Program-made: the position numbers and the translations under genes | The notes under the pieces: model-generated | Told to the model about the DNA's origin: nothing | What the model saw: the letters and a program-made list of their open reading frames with translations, nothing else | Databases searched by the model: none | Part shown: positions 6,747 through 13,715 of the stretch, piece after piece | Numbering within the stretch: the stretch's first letter is position 1 | How the letters are laid out: the number at the start of each line of letters is the position of its first letter | Source of the DNA: Flemingiibacterium sp045586505 | GTDB lineage: Bacteria > Bacillota > Clostridia > Oscillospirales > CAG-272 | DNA length: 26,833 bases | Assembly: GCA_045586505.1 (NCBI GenBank) | Contig: JAZNAL010000009.1 | Span: 1 to 26,833 of the forward strand | Direction of reading: 5' to 3'

Positions 6747-7334
6747 TTAATTCTTTTTAGCGCCGCCATCCACCTTCGGCTTGACTCCAAAGATCTCCAA
6801 AATGCGGATGTTCTTTGAGCCGAGGTAGTATCCGAGCCAACCGGTAAATATTGCGGGCAGGGTGATCACGATGAACCACCACCATACTTTGATAAGCGGT
6901 GCCGGTCCGCCGTAGAAGAAACTCTCCACAGTCTTGAAAATGCCGAGGTACATACCGTTAAGAAGACGCGTTATGAAGTTGCACACTACGGCGACGCTTT
7001 GACTTTTTGCGGTGTCGATCATCGCACCGATTCCGATAAGCAACGCGAGAATAAAGTTGGGGACATTGGCACCAATGGCGATAAGCATTCCCTTTGTCGG
7101 CATAGGTTTCAGGCGTCCGCCGTCGATACGGATTTTATCCTTCGCGCCAAGTTCCCAGCAAGCCGTATAATCGATAAACAGCAGCATGCCGATAGCGAGT
7201 ATGCTTGTGGCAATAAGCAGAACCGGATAGTTTTGCGTTGATATGCATAATACGGTTCCGAAAACGGTCAAGGCGATCTGATTCAAAAACAGCTTGACCA
7301 TATTATATGAGTGTTCCTTTAAAAATGCGCCCAT
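6747..7334 (-). CDS. unrecognised multi-pass membrane protein, 195 aa
   Basis: I do not recognise a named family. There are four or five hydrophobic segments (about 15-32, 36-55, 84-103, 110-130 and 149-170). The polar loop AKDKIRIDGGRLKPMPTKG (about 63-81) and the C-terminal KPKVDGGAKKN tail are basic and probably cytoplasmic. Motifs visible include YTACWELGAKD and WWWFIVITLPAIFTGWLGYYLG. The start is the ATG at the 5' end of the frame; no strong ribosome binding site is seen just upstream. It has its own promoter at 7384-7412, diverging from that of the recombinase gene. Confidence 0.78.
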   Translation of the reverse strand: MGAFLKEHSYNMVKLFLNQIALTVFGTVLCISTQNYPVLLIATSILAIGMLLFIDYTACWELGAKDKIRIDGGRLKPMPTKGMLIAIGANVPNFILALLIGIGAMIDTAKSQSVAVVCNFITRLLNGMYLGIFKTVESFFYGGPAPLIKVWWWFIVITLPAIFTGWLGYYLGSKNIRILEIFGVKPKVDGGAKKN

Positions 7335-7383
7335 AAGACCATCCTATATCCGGCGGATTGTTTCCGCGTGAAGTTCTGTTATT

Positions 7384-7412
7384 ATTTTATATGCTTCCTT
7401 CAAGTTTTTCAA
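7384..7412 (-). promoter_or_regulatory. promoter of the 6747-7334 membrane-protein gene
   Basis: Minus-strand TTGAAA (7407-7412), 17-bp spacer, TAAAAT (7384-7389), roughly 50 nt upstream of the start codon. Confidence 0.68.
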
Positions 7413-7482
7413 GAGGTATCTTCAAAAGTTTACAGTTTATTCGCTGAAGGTTTTCCTCTTGGCAAAACCGACTGAGACAGAC

Positions 7483-7511
7483 TTGACAAAGGCGCGGCTT
7501 CGCGGTATAAT
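7483..7511 (+). promoter_or_regulatory. consensus sigma-A promoter of the recombinase-HAD operon
   Basis: TTGACA (7483-7488), 17-bp spacer, TATAAT (7506-7511): both hexamers are perfect. The spacer is GC-rich and contains CGCG-gctt-CGCG, a small dyad. Transcription would start near 7518, giving a leader of about 150 nt that holds four hairpins. Confidence 0.9.
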
Positions 7512-7538
7512 TATTGTAGCAATAACACAATGGGGGTA

Positions 7539-7658
7539 GCGTGAAAAATACTTTTTCACGCAGGGTTTTGTGTATTTCTTTGCACTCCGTGCAAAGATTT
7601 TGCTACGCAAAACCATCCACGATTCCCCGAGAAAGGAAGCTTTCGCTAACGCGAAAGC
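7539..7658 (+). repeat. array of four palindromes in the leader of the tyrosine recombinase gene
   Basis: Four perfect inverted repeats follow one another: 7539-7561 (GCGTGAAAAA, loop TAC), 7578-7596 (CTTTGCAC, loop TCC), 7598-7612 (TTTTGC, loop TAC) and 7639-7658 (GCTTTCGC, loop TAAC). A competing pairing, GGTTTTG (7564-7570) with CAAAACC (7608-7614), would enclose the second hairpin and exclude the third. The last hairpin lies between the only good ribosome-binding-like sequence (GAGAAAGGA, 7629-7637) and the ATG at 7672. Confidence 0.8.
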
Positions 7659-7671
7659 CACATTGATTATT

Positions 7672-8712
7672 ATGCAAAAGCTGGTGGATTACGATGAACT
7701 TCCCGCGGCAGTGCGGAATTTTGTCAGCTATAAGCTCACCGTTCAGGGACGCTCGCAGAAAACTATGGATGAATACGCCCTTGACCTACGTACGTTTTTC
7801 CGTTTTTTGACGGCGAAGCGCTCCGGTGCGGATGTTAAGGACATGAGCGATGAGGCGCTTGCCGAAGTTGATATTTCGGGAATAGATATGGACTTTATCG
7901 GCGCTGTTACGACGGAGGAGGTCTACGATTTTCTCTACTATACACTCGAGGCGCGCGGCAATAAGTGGTCGGCGAGAGCCAGAAAGCTGTCGGCACTGAA
8001 AAGCTTTTATAAATACCTCACCGTCAATATGCGTGCTGTAGACAATGATCCCACAAAAAACATCGACGGTCCCCAGAAGAAAAAAACGCTTCCTAAATTT
8101 TTGACGCTGGAGGAAAGCGAGGCTCTGCTTGGTGCTGTCCGTGCGGATGAGGAATCAAAGACCCGTGATCGGGATTATTGTATGCTTGTGCTGTTTTTGA
8201 ACTGCGGTATGCGTCTTTCGGAGCTGGTGGGGATAAATCTGTCCGATATCGATCGTAATATGGAATCCCTCCGTGTGCTAGGAAAGGGCGCCAAGGAGCG
8301 CATGATATATTTAAACGATGCTTGCCGCGATGCACTGCGCGCGTATTTACGGGTGCGGTCTGCCGATGAGGCGCAGATCAAGGATCGAAACGCACTGTTT
8401 CTGTCCTCCCGCCATACGCGGATCAGCAACAAGACCGTACAGTGGGTGGTTAATAAGTATCTGAAGGGGGCGGGGCTGGAGCATAAGCATTTTTCTGTCC
8501 ATAAGCTCCGTCATACCGCAGCAACGCTTATGTATCAGTCGGGAAACGTGGATGTGCGTGTGCTGAAGGATATCCTCGGTCACGAACAGCTCAATACGAC
8601 ACAGATATATACTCATGTCAGCGATGAGGGAATGCGTAAAGCCATGGCGGCAAATCCGCTGGCGAATTTCCGCGCGGGCGGTAAGCCTGAGCCGTCCGAC
8701 GAGGAGGAATAG
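7672..8712 (+). CDS. tyrosine recombinase (XerC/XerD-like)
   Basis: A DNA strand-exchange enzyme of the phage-integrase fold. With the chosen start it has 346 residues, longer than typical XerC/D (about 300) because of an insertion in the N-terminal SAM-like domain (about 50-80). All catalytic residues are visible: R181 (CGMRLSEL), K205 (LGKGAKER), H277 and R280 (HKLRHTAATL), H304 (LGHEQLNTT) and nucleophile Y313 (IYTHV). The ATG at 7672 begins the family-like sequence; an in-frame GTG at 7570 would add 34 residues encoded by palindromes and is less likely. No strong ribosome binding site lies at normal spacing from this ATG. No integrase-type att site or phage genes are nearby, so a chromosome-dimer or local role is more likely than a prophage. 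It is cotranscribed with the HAD gene. Confidence 0.9.
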   Translation: MQKLVDYDELPAAVRNFVSYKLTVQGRSQKTMDEYALDLRTFFRFLTAKRSGADVKDMSDEALAEVDISGIDMDFIGAVTTEEVYDFLYYTLEARGNKWSARARKLSALKSFYKYLTVNMRAVDNDPTKNIDGPQKKKTLPKFLTLEESEALLGAVRADEESKTRDRDYCMLVLFLNCGMRLSELVGINLSDIDRNMESLRVLGKGAKERMIYLNDACRDALRAYLRVRSADEAQIKDRNALFLSSRHTRISNKTVQWVVNKYLKGAGLEHKHFSVHKLRHTAATLMYQSGNVDVRVLKDILGHEQLNTTQIYTHVSDEGMRKAMAANPLANFRAGGKPEPSDEEE

Positions 8713-8714
8713 GC

Positions 8715-9542
8715 GTGTACGATCTCGAAAAAACGCTGTTTGTATCCGACCTTGACGGAACGCTTTTGAAAAGTGATGGCACACTCTCAAAGGAAACCGT
8801 CGATGCAGTGGCGCGGCTCGTGGAGAAAGGCGTAAAATTCTCCTTTGCCACGGCGCGCTCATATCATACCGCCATGCAGGCGGCTGGAGATCTTTGTGTG
8901 GATATCCCGATGATACTCCACAACGGCGTTTTCATCCGCGACAGCCGCACAGGCAAGTATCTGCGCCAAAATCTCCTGCCGGATCCGGAATATGTGCGGG
9001 GTGTCATCGAGGAAAACGGACTTGAGCCATTTGTATATTCAGTGAACGGTGATGTGCAGAAATATCGATATCACAAGTTCCGTATCACTGCCGAATCCGC
9101 CGCGTATCAGGCAACTCGCCGGAACGATCCCCGCGATGAGCCCCTACCCGATGATGCCGATATCTGGGGCGGCGATATATTTTATGTTATGTGCATTGAC
9201 AACGGAGACGGTGCAAGGTTGGCGTATGATGCGCTTCGCGGCAAATACAGCTGTCTCTACGCCGACGATTATTACAGCGGCGATAAATGGTTTGAGGTAT
9301 ATTCTCCCGAGGCTTCGAAGGCACAGGCGGTGCTGCAGCTCCGCGATCTACTCGGATGTGAGAAGGTCGTGGTTTTCGGCGACGGTGCCAACGATGTGTC
9401 TATGTTCGAAGCCGCCGATGAGGCTTATGCGGTGGCGGGTGCCGTTGATGAGCTGAGAGCGAGGGCAACGGCGGTTATCGGAGGCAATGATGATAATGCA
9501 GTCGTGAGATGGATAGAGGAAAACGTACTGCATAAAGAATAA
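8715..9542 (+). CDS. Cof-type HAD-superfamily phosphatase
   Basis: A cytoplasmic HAD hydrolase of the Cof subfamily, which dephosphorylates sugar phosphates or related small molecules; its substrate cannot be told from sequence. Motif I is SDLDGTLL (D12, D14), motif III includes K202 in EASKAQAV, and motif IV is GDGANDVSMF (222-231). The middle region (about 80-185) is the C2-type cap. The start is GTG, with GAGGAGGAA placed ideally and overlapping the end of the recombinase gene, whose stop codon is 2 nt upstream; the two are translationally coupled. The length of 275 residues is normal for the family. Confidence 0.92.
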   Translation: MYDLEKTLFVSDLDGTLLKSDGTLSKETVDAVARLVEKGVKFSFATARSYHTAMQAAGDLCVDIPMILHNGVFIRDSRTGKYLRQNLLPDPEYVRGVIEENGLEPFVYSVNGDVQKYRYHKFRITAESAAYQATRRNDPRDEPLPDDADIWGGDIFYVMCIDNGDGARLAYDALRGKYSCLYADDYYSGDKWFEVYSPEASKAQAVLQLRDLLGCEKVVVFGDGANDVSMFEAADEAYAVAGAVDELRARATAVIGGNDDNAVVRWIEENVLHKE

Positions 9543-9547
9543 TAACA

Positions 9548-9587
9548 AAACGGAGCTGTCCACACATTTGGCGGGACAGCTCCGTTT
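9548..9587. terminator. bidirectional terminator between convergent genes
   Basis: AAACGGAGCTGTCC (9548-9561) pairs exactly with GGACAGCTCCGTTT (9574-9587), with a 12-nt loop. T-rich sequence follows on both strands. It separates the HAD gene (+) from the phosphoglycerol transferase gene (-). Confidence 0.85.
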
Positions 9588-9623
9588 CATTCAAACAAAT
9601 GCACGTTTTCAGGAAATCGTGTT

Positions 9624-11132
9624 TTACGAAAACTCGCGGATGTAATAAGCCGAGTGCTTTGCAATTTCGCCGTTCAGGTATTCATATCCCAGTGTCTCGG
9701 CGAGCGTAGATTCGCCCGAGAACATATTCACCCCAAGTCCCAGGCGGTCGCCTTCAATCTCAAAGCCCATGGCGGCAAGGATCGTCGGGAACATATCCAT
9801 GCTTGTGAATATGCGCTGGGTGGTTTCGCCCTCCGGTACAGCGGCGGAATTGAAGAAGCAGTTGTAGATGGTGCGGTCATAGTAATCCACACCACCAACA
9901 AGGCGCGTATCCATTCGGGGATGGTCGCCTGTCACGATTATCACGCTGTCCTCATAGAAATCCTGTTCCATGCACCAATCCACAAATTCCGCAATCTGAC
10001 GGTCGGCACAGCTTACTACATTTTCGATGCGGGTACCGTATTCCCATTCGCATTCGTCACAGCGGTTGCCGTCCACGTGATGTGTATCAACGGTCAGCAT
10101 GGTGAAGTTGAAGGGCTTGCCGCTCTCGGCAAGGGCGGTCAGCTCATCCTTGGCGATCTCGTAGAGATACATATCCTCATATCCCCACCATCCGTCATGG
10201 TAATCCGACTCAATGTAGCCCTCCTCGCGGGCGGTGTAGAGATCGAAGATCTCATAGTCGCCGTGCTGGGTGAAATAATTTCTGCGTCCGCCAAAGGTGG
10301 CGTTGGAGCCACAGAGAAATTCCTGATTGTAGCCCTCATCCTCCAGAATATCACCGAGAGTGGTGAGTCCGGAGGCGAAATACTCATGCTTTGACATATA
10401 GTTCTGACCGTCTCCGCCAATAGGGAAGGAAAATGGGATGCCCGAGGTGGTGGCAAGCAGTGCCGCCATGGTCCAGGTGGTGCCGGTCGGTGTATGAAAG
10501 CCGCCGAGCAAGCCTTCCTCCTTGTCGGTGAAGGTAATGCCCTCTTCCGCCATCTCACAGAGATTTGGAAGATAGTTGTTTTTCGGCTGAGCACCGCCTT
10601 CCTCCTCCGAGGCATATGTGGTCTCCATGCTTTCCATGTATATGTAGATGAGGTTCTTGGTCTCGCCGTCGGAGGTGATCTCAACGGTATCGGGGTCGAT
10701 GTAGTAATCCTCGTAAAGCGTAGTATTTTGGCTGATGGTTTCGATATATCCCGGCAGACGGAGTGCAAAGACTGCGAAAATCAGCGAGCCAACAAACACA
10801 ACAGCGCAAAATACCGCACCGATGCGGCGGATCAGCTGAAACTTTTCTTTGCTCTTTGTAAGCGTTATTGCCGCCGCAATATATATTACCGCCGCGGCGA
10901 GTACCCACGGCAGACAAGCGGAAACGATCAGCAGAATGGTGCTCTCGCCCGTACCCTTGAGCGGTGAGACAACCGTATACAGCAGCTCCTTGAATTCCAG
11001 GTCATAGGTGTTCATATACCAGATGCAGATCGAAAATGCGGCAACACCGAATACAAACAGCACGCCGAAAAAGATGCTCCAAAGTGTGTGTTTGGATAAT
11101 TTTTTGGGTGTCCCTTTGTTTTTCTGAGGCAA
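9624..11132 (-). CDS. LTA synthase / phosphoglycerol transferase (MdoB-like) family protein
   Basis: A membrane enzyme with an extracellular alkaline-phosphatase-like domain, which in this family transfers glycerol phosphate from phosphatidylglycerol to a cell-envelope polymer. The 502 residues have three membrane helices (about 16-39, 62-90 and 103-125). The catalytic domain follows: YIYMESMET (metal-binding Glu about 167-170), GFHTPTGTTWTMAALLA with the likely Thr nucleophile at 218-219, VDTHH (about 350) and VTGDHPRMD near 405. The GTTWT form resembles OpgB/MdoB more than staphylococcal LtaS. It has fewer helices than the five of LtaS. The start is TTG with AAAGGAG upstream; no better start is visible. 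It is transcribed alone. Confidence 0.88.
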   Translation of the reverse strand: MPQKNKGTPKKLSKHTLWSIFFGVLFVFGVAAFSICIWYMNTYDLEFKELLYTVVSPLKGTGESTILLIVSACLPWVLAAAVIYIAAAITLTKSKEKFQLIRRIGAVFCAVVFVGSLIFAVFALRLPGYIETISQNTTLYEDYYIDPDTVEITSDGETKNLIYIYMESMETTYASEEEGGAQPKNNYLPNLCEMAEEGITFTDKEEGLLGGFHTPTGTTWTMAALLATTSGIPFSFPIGGDGQNYMSKHEYFASGLTTLGDILEDEGYNQEFLCGSNATFGGRRNYFTQHGDYEIFDLYTAREEGYIESDYHDGWWGYEDMYLYEIAKDELTALAESGKPFNFTMLTVDTHHVDGNRCDECEWEYGTRIENVVSCADRQIAEFVDWCMEQDFYEDSVIIVTGDHPRMDTRLVGGVDYYDRTIYNCFFNSAAVPEGETTQRIFTSMDMFPTILAAMGFEIEGDRLGLGVNMFSGESTLAETLGYEYLNGEIAKHSAYYIREFS

Positions 11133-11171
11133 GGCTTCAAAAGCTCCTTTATAAAAGAATTATATACGATA

Positions 11172-11200
11172 AGTATATCACAGCCTTGCATAAATCGCAA
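11172..11200 (-). promoter_or_regulatory. promoter of the phosphoglycerol transferase gene
   Basis: Minus-strand TTGCGA (11195-11200), 17-bp spacer, TATACT (11172-11177), with TG one base before the -10 (an extended -10). It ends 39 nt before the TTG start codon. Confidence 0.78.
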
Positions 11201-11290
11201 GGGGATTTACCGAAAATTAAAGAATTGGTAACCTCAAAGTAAGGTTAAACTAACATTTACGAAAATATTTAAAAAAATCGAAAAAACCTA

Positions 11291-11319
11291 TTGACAAACG
11301 GATTTCATTGTGATATAAT
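11291..11319 (+). promoter_or_regulatory. sigma-A promoter of the tRNA-Gly / tRNA-Val operon
   Basis: Perfect TTGACA (11291-11296), 17-bp spacer, perfect TATAAT (11314-11319), with an A-rich upstream element. Its -35 and -10 surroundings match those of the tRNA-Val promoter at 143-171 base for base over 18 and 10 positions. Confidence 0.93.
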
Positions 11320-11350
11320 ATTTGATGTTGAAACGAATACAACACCATCT

Positions 11351-11426
11351 GCGGATTTAGCTCATTTGGTAGAGCGCGACCTTGCCAAGGTCGAGGTGGC
11401 GGGTTCGAGCCCCGTAATCCGCTCCA
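11351..11426 (+). tRNA. tRNA-Gly (anticodon GCC)
   Basis: A 76-nt cloverleaf with encoded CCA. The acceptor stem is GCGGATT/AATCCGC, discriminator T. The anticodon arm CGACC-TTGCCAA-GGTCG gives GCC, reading glycine codons GGC and GGU. It is the first gene of a two-tRNA transcript, 25 nt before tRNA-Val. Confidence 0.97.
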
Positions 11427-11451
11427 TTTTTTTCGGCGATGCCGAGAAAAC

Positions 11452-11527
11452 GGAAGCTTAGCTCAGCTGGGAGAGCATCTGCCTTACAAGCAGAGGGTCA
11501 CAGGTTCGAGCCCTGTAGCTTCCACCA
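11452..11527 (+). tRNA. tRNA-Val (anticodon TAC), second copy
   Basis: Identical over its 76 nt, including CCA, to the copy at 32-107 on the other strand. Identity stops at the gene edges, so the flanks differ. It is directly followed by a terminator. Confidence 0.97.
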
Positions 11528-11557
11528 AAAATCCAAGTCGTGCGACTTGGATTTTTT
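11528..11557 (+). terminator. terminator of the tRNA operon
   Basis: AAAATCCAAGTCG (11528-11540) pairs with CGACTTGGATTTT (11543-11555), then more T. The stem is long and starts immediately after the CCA of tRNA-Val. Confidence 0.88.
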
Positions 11558-11588
11558 ATTTGCGCCTTGCGAAAACGAAAGAAATAAG

Positions 11589-11640
11589 CGGCATCCCGAC
11601 AACCGAGACGGTCTCGGTGGCAGGATGCCGTTTGATTTTT
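11589..11640 (+). terminator. second terminator, facing the symporter gene
   Basis: A two-part stem: CGGCATCC/GGATGCCG outside and ACCGAGAC/GTCTCGGT inside, followed on the plus strand by TTTGATTTTT. It lies 25 nt beyond the stop codon of the convergent symporter gene, so it probably stops transcription from both sides; the plus-strand T-tract is the better one. Confidence 0.75.
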
Positions 11641-11665
11641 AAATTACTGCTTATTTAAGCACGTT

Positions 11666-13189
11666 TCAGTTGGCTTTTTCCTTAAGAGCCGCAATCTGCT
11701 CTGCCTGAATTTCAGGGAACGCGGAGATCATAGGCTCAATATCCTTGTTCTTGAACTTGCGCTCTTTGTAGTTATTGGTGATCTTAATAACAATGCCGGA
11801 GCAAGCAATAACACCGATAAGGTTGGGAACCATCATCAGACCGTTGAAGGTGTCGGAGATATCCCATGCAAGAGAAGATGTAAGCAGTGCGCCGAGGAAG
11901 ATCATTACAAGGTGAATGATTCTGTAGACCAGTATAGACTTAACGCCGAAGAGGTACTCCCATGCCTTTGAACCGTAGTGGTCCCAGCCGAGTGCTGTGG
12001 TGAACGCAAAGAGCAGGATTGCGATAGCAACAAAGCCCTGACCGATAGCACCGAAATGCTCACCGAATGCAGTCGCAACGAGTGTTGCATCGTTGATGCC
12101 TGCAGCTCCGCCTTCAACGGAGAATACGCTAAGATCGATAGAAGTAAGTACAACCAGAGCGGTCATGGTGCAGACGATCATGGTATCGGCGAACACCTCG
12201 AAGATGCCCCAGAGACCCTGACGAACGGGCTCGATAACGTTGGAGTTGGAGTGAACCATAACCGAGGAACCGAGACCTGCCTCGTTTGAGAATACGCCGC
12301 GCTTGCATCCTGTGGTGATAACTGTCTTAATAAGGGAGCCTGCTACGCCGCCGAGCGCTGCGGGAACGGTAAACGCATACTTGAAAATTGCGCTGAATGC
12401 CGCACCGACCTGAGCAAAGTTGATTGCAATAATTGCAACGGAGCCGATAACGAAAAGAACAACCATGAACGGAACGATCTTTTCTGCTACACTGGCGATT
12501 CTCTTGAGACCACCCACAAGAATAAGAGCCGCGATAACGGTAAGAACGATACCGATGATGAGGTGGTAGAGAGTAACACCCTCGTAGAGCTCAACTGCGG
12601 TAAGGGGCTTGATATCGAAAGCGGAAACTATGTTCACAACGATCTTGTTGATCTGTCCCATAGCGCCGATACCGAAGGAAGCGAGAATTGCGAAGATGCA
12701 GAAGAGAATTGCAAGAGGCTTGCCGAAGAACTTGCCGTACTTCAACTTGCCAAGACCGTCCTCAAGATAGTACATAGCACCGCCGGACCATTCTCCGTCG
12801 GCATTCTTTCTGCGGAAGTAAATACCGAGTACGTTTTCGGAGTAGTTGGTCATCATGCCGAGGAACGCTGCAACCCACATCCAGAACACTGCACCGGGAC
12901 CACCGGTAACGATAGCTGTTGCAACACCTGCGATGTTTCCGACACCGATAGTTGCCGCAAGAGCGGTACAAAGTGCCTGAAACTGGGAAATGGATTTACC
13001 CTTTACGTGTCCGGAAACATCCTTTTTGAAGATTTTTCCGAGTGTTTCACTGAACCAGTGACCGATATGAGTCACCTGGAACACGCCTGTGATAACGGTC
13101 ATTACTACGCCTACAAGTAAAAGCAGGTAAACACCGTTGCCCCAAACGAAACTGTTGATGGCATCATTGAAATTCTTAAGCCATTCCAT
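11666..13189 (-). CDS. alsT: sodium:alanine/glycine symporter (AGCS family)
   Basis: A sodium-coupled amino-acid importer with about ten or eleven membrane helices. The 507 residues from the chosen ATG match the family length. Recognisable segments are ATIGVGNIAGVATAI, the long GGPGAVFWMW stretch, SGGAMYYLEDGLG, and the FSNEAGLGSSVMVHS motif. The frame remains open upstream to 13450, but that part is the riboswitch leader. The ATG at 13187-13189 begins the usual MEWLKNFNDAIN-type N-terminus; GAGAGGA lies about 13 nt upstream, slightly far. The glycine riboswitch in the leader suggests glycine (and perhaps alanine) as substrate. Confidence 0.95.
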   Translation of the reverse strand: MEWLKNFNDAINSFVWGNGVYLLLLVGVVMTVITGVFQVTHIGHWFSETLGKIFKKDVSGHVKGKSISQFQALCTALAATIGVGNIAGVATAIVTGGPGAVFWMWVAAFLGMMTNYSENVLGIYFRRKNADGEWSGGAMYYLEDGLGKLKYGKFFGKPLAILFCIFAILASFGIGAMGQINKIVVNIVSAFDIKPLTAVELYEGVTLYHLIIGIVLTVIAALILVGGLKRIASVAEKIVPFMVVLFVIGSVAIIAINFAQVGAAFSAIFKYAFTVPAALGGVAGSLIKTVITTGCKRGVFSNEAGLGSSVMVHSNSNVIEPVRQGLWGIFEVFADTMIVCTMTALVVLTSIDLSVFSVEGGAAGINDATLVATAFGEHFGAIGQGFVAIAILLFAFTTALGWDHYGSKAWEYLFGVKSILVYRIIHLVMIFLGALLTSSLAWDISDTFNGLMMVPNLIGVIACSGIVIKITNNYKERKFKNKDIEPMISAFPEIQAEQIAALKEKAN

Positions 13190-13228
13190 GATAAAAAACC
13201 GTCCTCTCTTTGAGATAAAATTTTGGGA

Positions 13229-13300
13229 AAACAAAAAGTGGGTTAAACCGAGGTTCAACCCAAGAGAGCACACATTCAGAAAACAGGGGCATTTACCCCT
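13229..13300 (-). terminator. expression platform of the glycine riboswitch: two hairpins
   Basis: On the minus strand AGGGG/CCCCT (13285-13300) is followed by GTTTTC. Further down, GGGTTGAACC/GGTTTAACCC (13240-13261) is followed by ACTTTTTGTTTT. Either could act as an intrinsic terminator between the aptamers and the symporter start. Which one is switched cannot be settled by eye. Confidence 0.65.
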
Positions 13301-13305
13301 ATAAT

Positions 13306-13448
13306 CTCTGTCCTTTTGCCTGAGAGCATTAACACCTTCGGCACTCAACAAGTGAGCTTCTCCAGAGCGTCGTCCGTATCCGGTTTTTTTACCTGAGAGC
13401 GTTACTCCTTCGGTAAGCGTACAAAAGTCACTTTTTCCCGGATACTTC
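13306..13448 (-). promoter_or_regulatory. tandem glycine riboswitch (two aptamers) of alsT
   Basis: Both aptamers carry the conserved core: ACCGAAGGAGTAA with CTCTCAGG in the first, and GCCGAAGGTGTTAA with CTCTCAGG in the second, joined by the usual A-rich linker. The first P1 stem is GTATCCGG/CCGGATAC; the second is CTCTG/CAGAG, and aptamer 2 has a normal CTGGAGA segment. In aptamer 1 the 5' strand of P2, normally GAGAG-like, reads GAAAAAG, leaving A-C mismatches against CTCTC. The riboswitch lies between the promoter at 13462-13490 and the symporter gene. Confidence 0.93.
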
Positions 13449-13461
13449 ATCCAACGACAAT

Positions 13462-13490
13462 ATTATACACCATCGTGTCGAAAAATGCAA
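13462..13490 (-). promoter_or_regulatory. promoter of the glycine riboswitch-alsT transcript
   Basis: Minus-strand TTGCAT (13485-13490), 17-bp spacer, perfect TATAAT (13462-13467). The predicted start is within about 10 nt of the first aptamer's P1 stem. Confidence 0.85.
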
Positions 13491-13561
13491 TAGTTTATTA
13501 GAAATTTCTACATATATTTTTCTATATACTCGAAATATGCGGAATATTAGCCGAAATAACG

Positions 13562-13592
13562 AAAAAATCCGCCGCACCTTACGGTGCGCCGG
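13562..13592 (-). terminator. terminator of ribonuclease Y gene
   Basis: CGCACC/GGTGCG stem with a four-base loop, flanked by GC-rich bases, followed on the minus strand by ATTTTTTC. It lies about 124 nt beyond the rny stop codon. The intervening AT-rich stretch (13593-13715) holds no other recognisable feature. Confidence 0.72.
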
Positions 13593-13715
13593 TCGCATTA
13601 TATATCAAAGCGTTTAGCCTAATTTTCACTTTTACAAATATATATGTAAACTTCCGACTTGCGGTAAGAGTAGAATATATCTTAAAATTAAGTGATGCTT
13701 TGTCTTGCTTATGAT

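Noticed and set aside
7541..7666. Small GTG-initiated frame of 41 codons in the recombinase leader (possible leader peptide)
   Set aside because: GGGGG lies upstream of the GTG, but the frame is made almost entirely of the four palindromes and has no recognisable composition; too weak to call a gene.
7570..7671. GTG at 7570 as start of the recombinase
   Set aside because: It would add 34 residues encoded by palindromes and unlike the family; the ATG at 7672 begins the conserved domain. The lack of a normal ribosome binding site leaves some doubt.
7539..9542. Prophage or integrative element around the tyrosine recombinase
   Set aside because: No excisionase, phage, plasmid or conjugation genes, no att duplications at the nearby tRNAs, and neighbours are ordinary chromosomal genes.
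11351..11527. CRISPR-like or tandem repeat signal around 11.35-11.53 kb
   Set aside because: The repeated structure is two adjacent tRNA genes; no regularly spaced repeats were found anywhere in the window.
13190..13450. N-terminal extension of the symporter frame to 13450
   Set aside because: This stretch is the tandem glycine riboswitch and its expression platform; the family N-terminus starts at the ATG at 13189.
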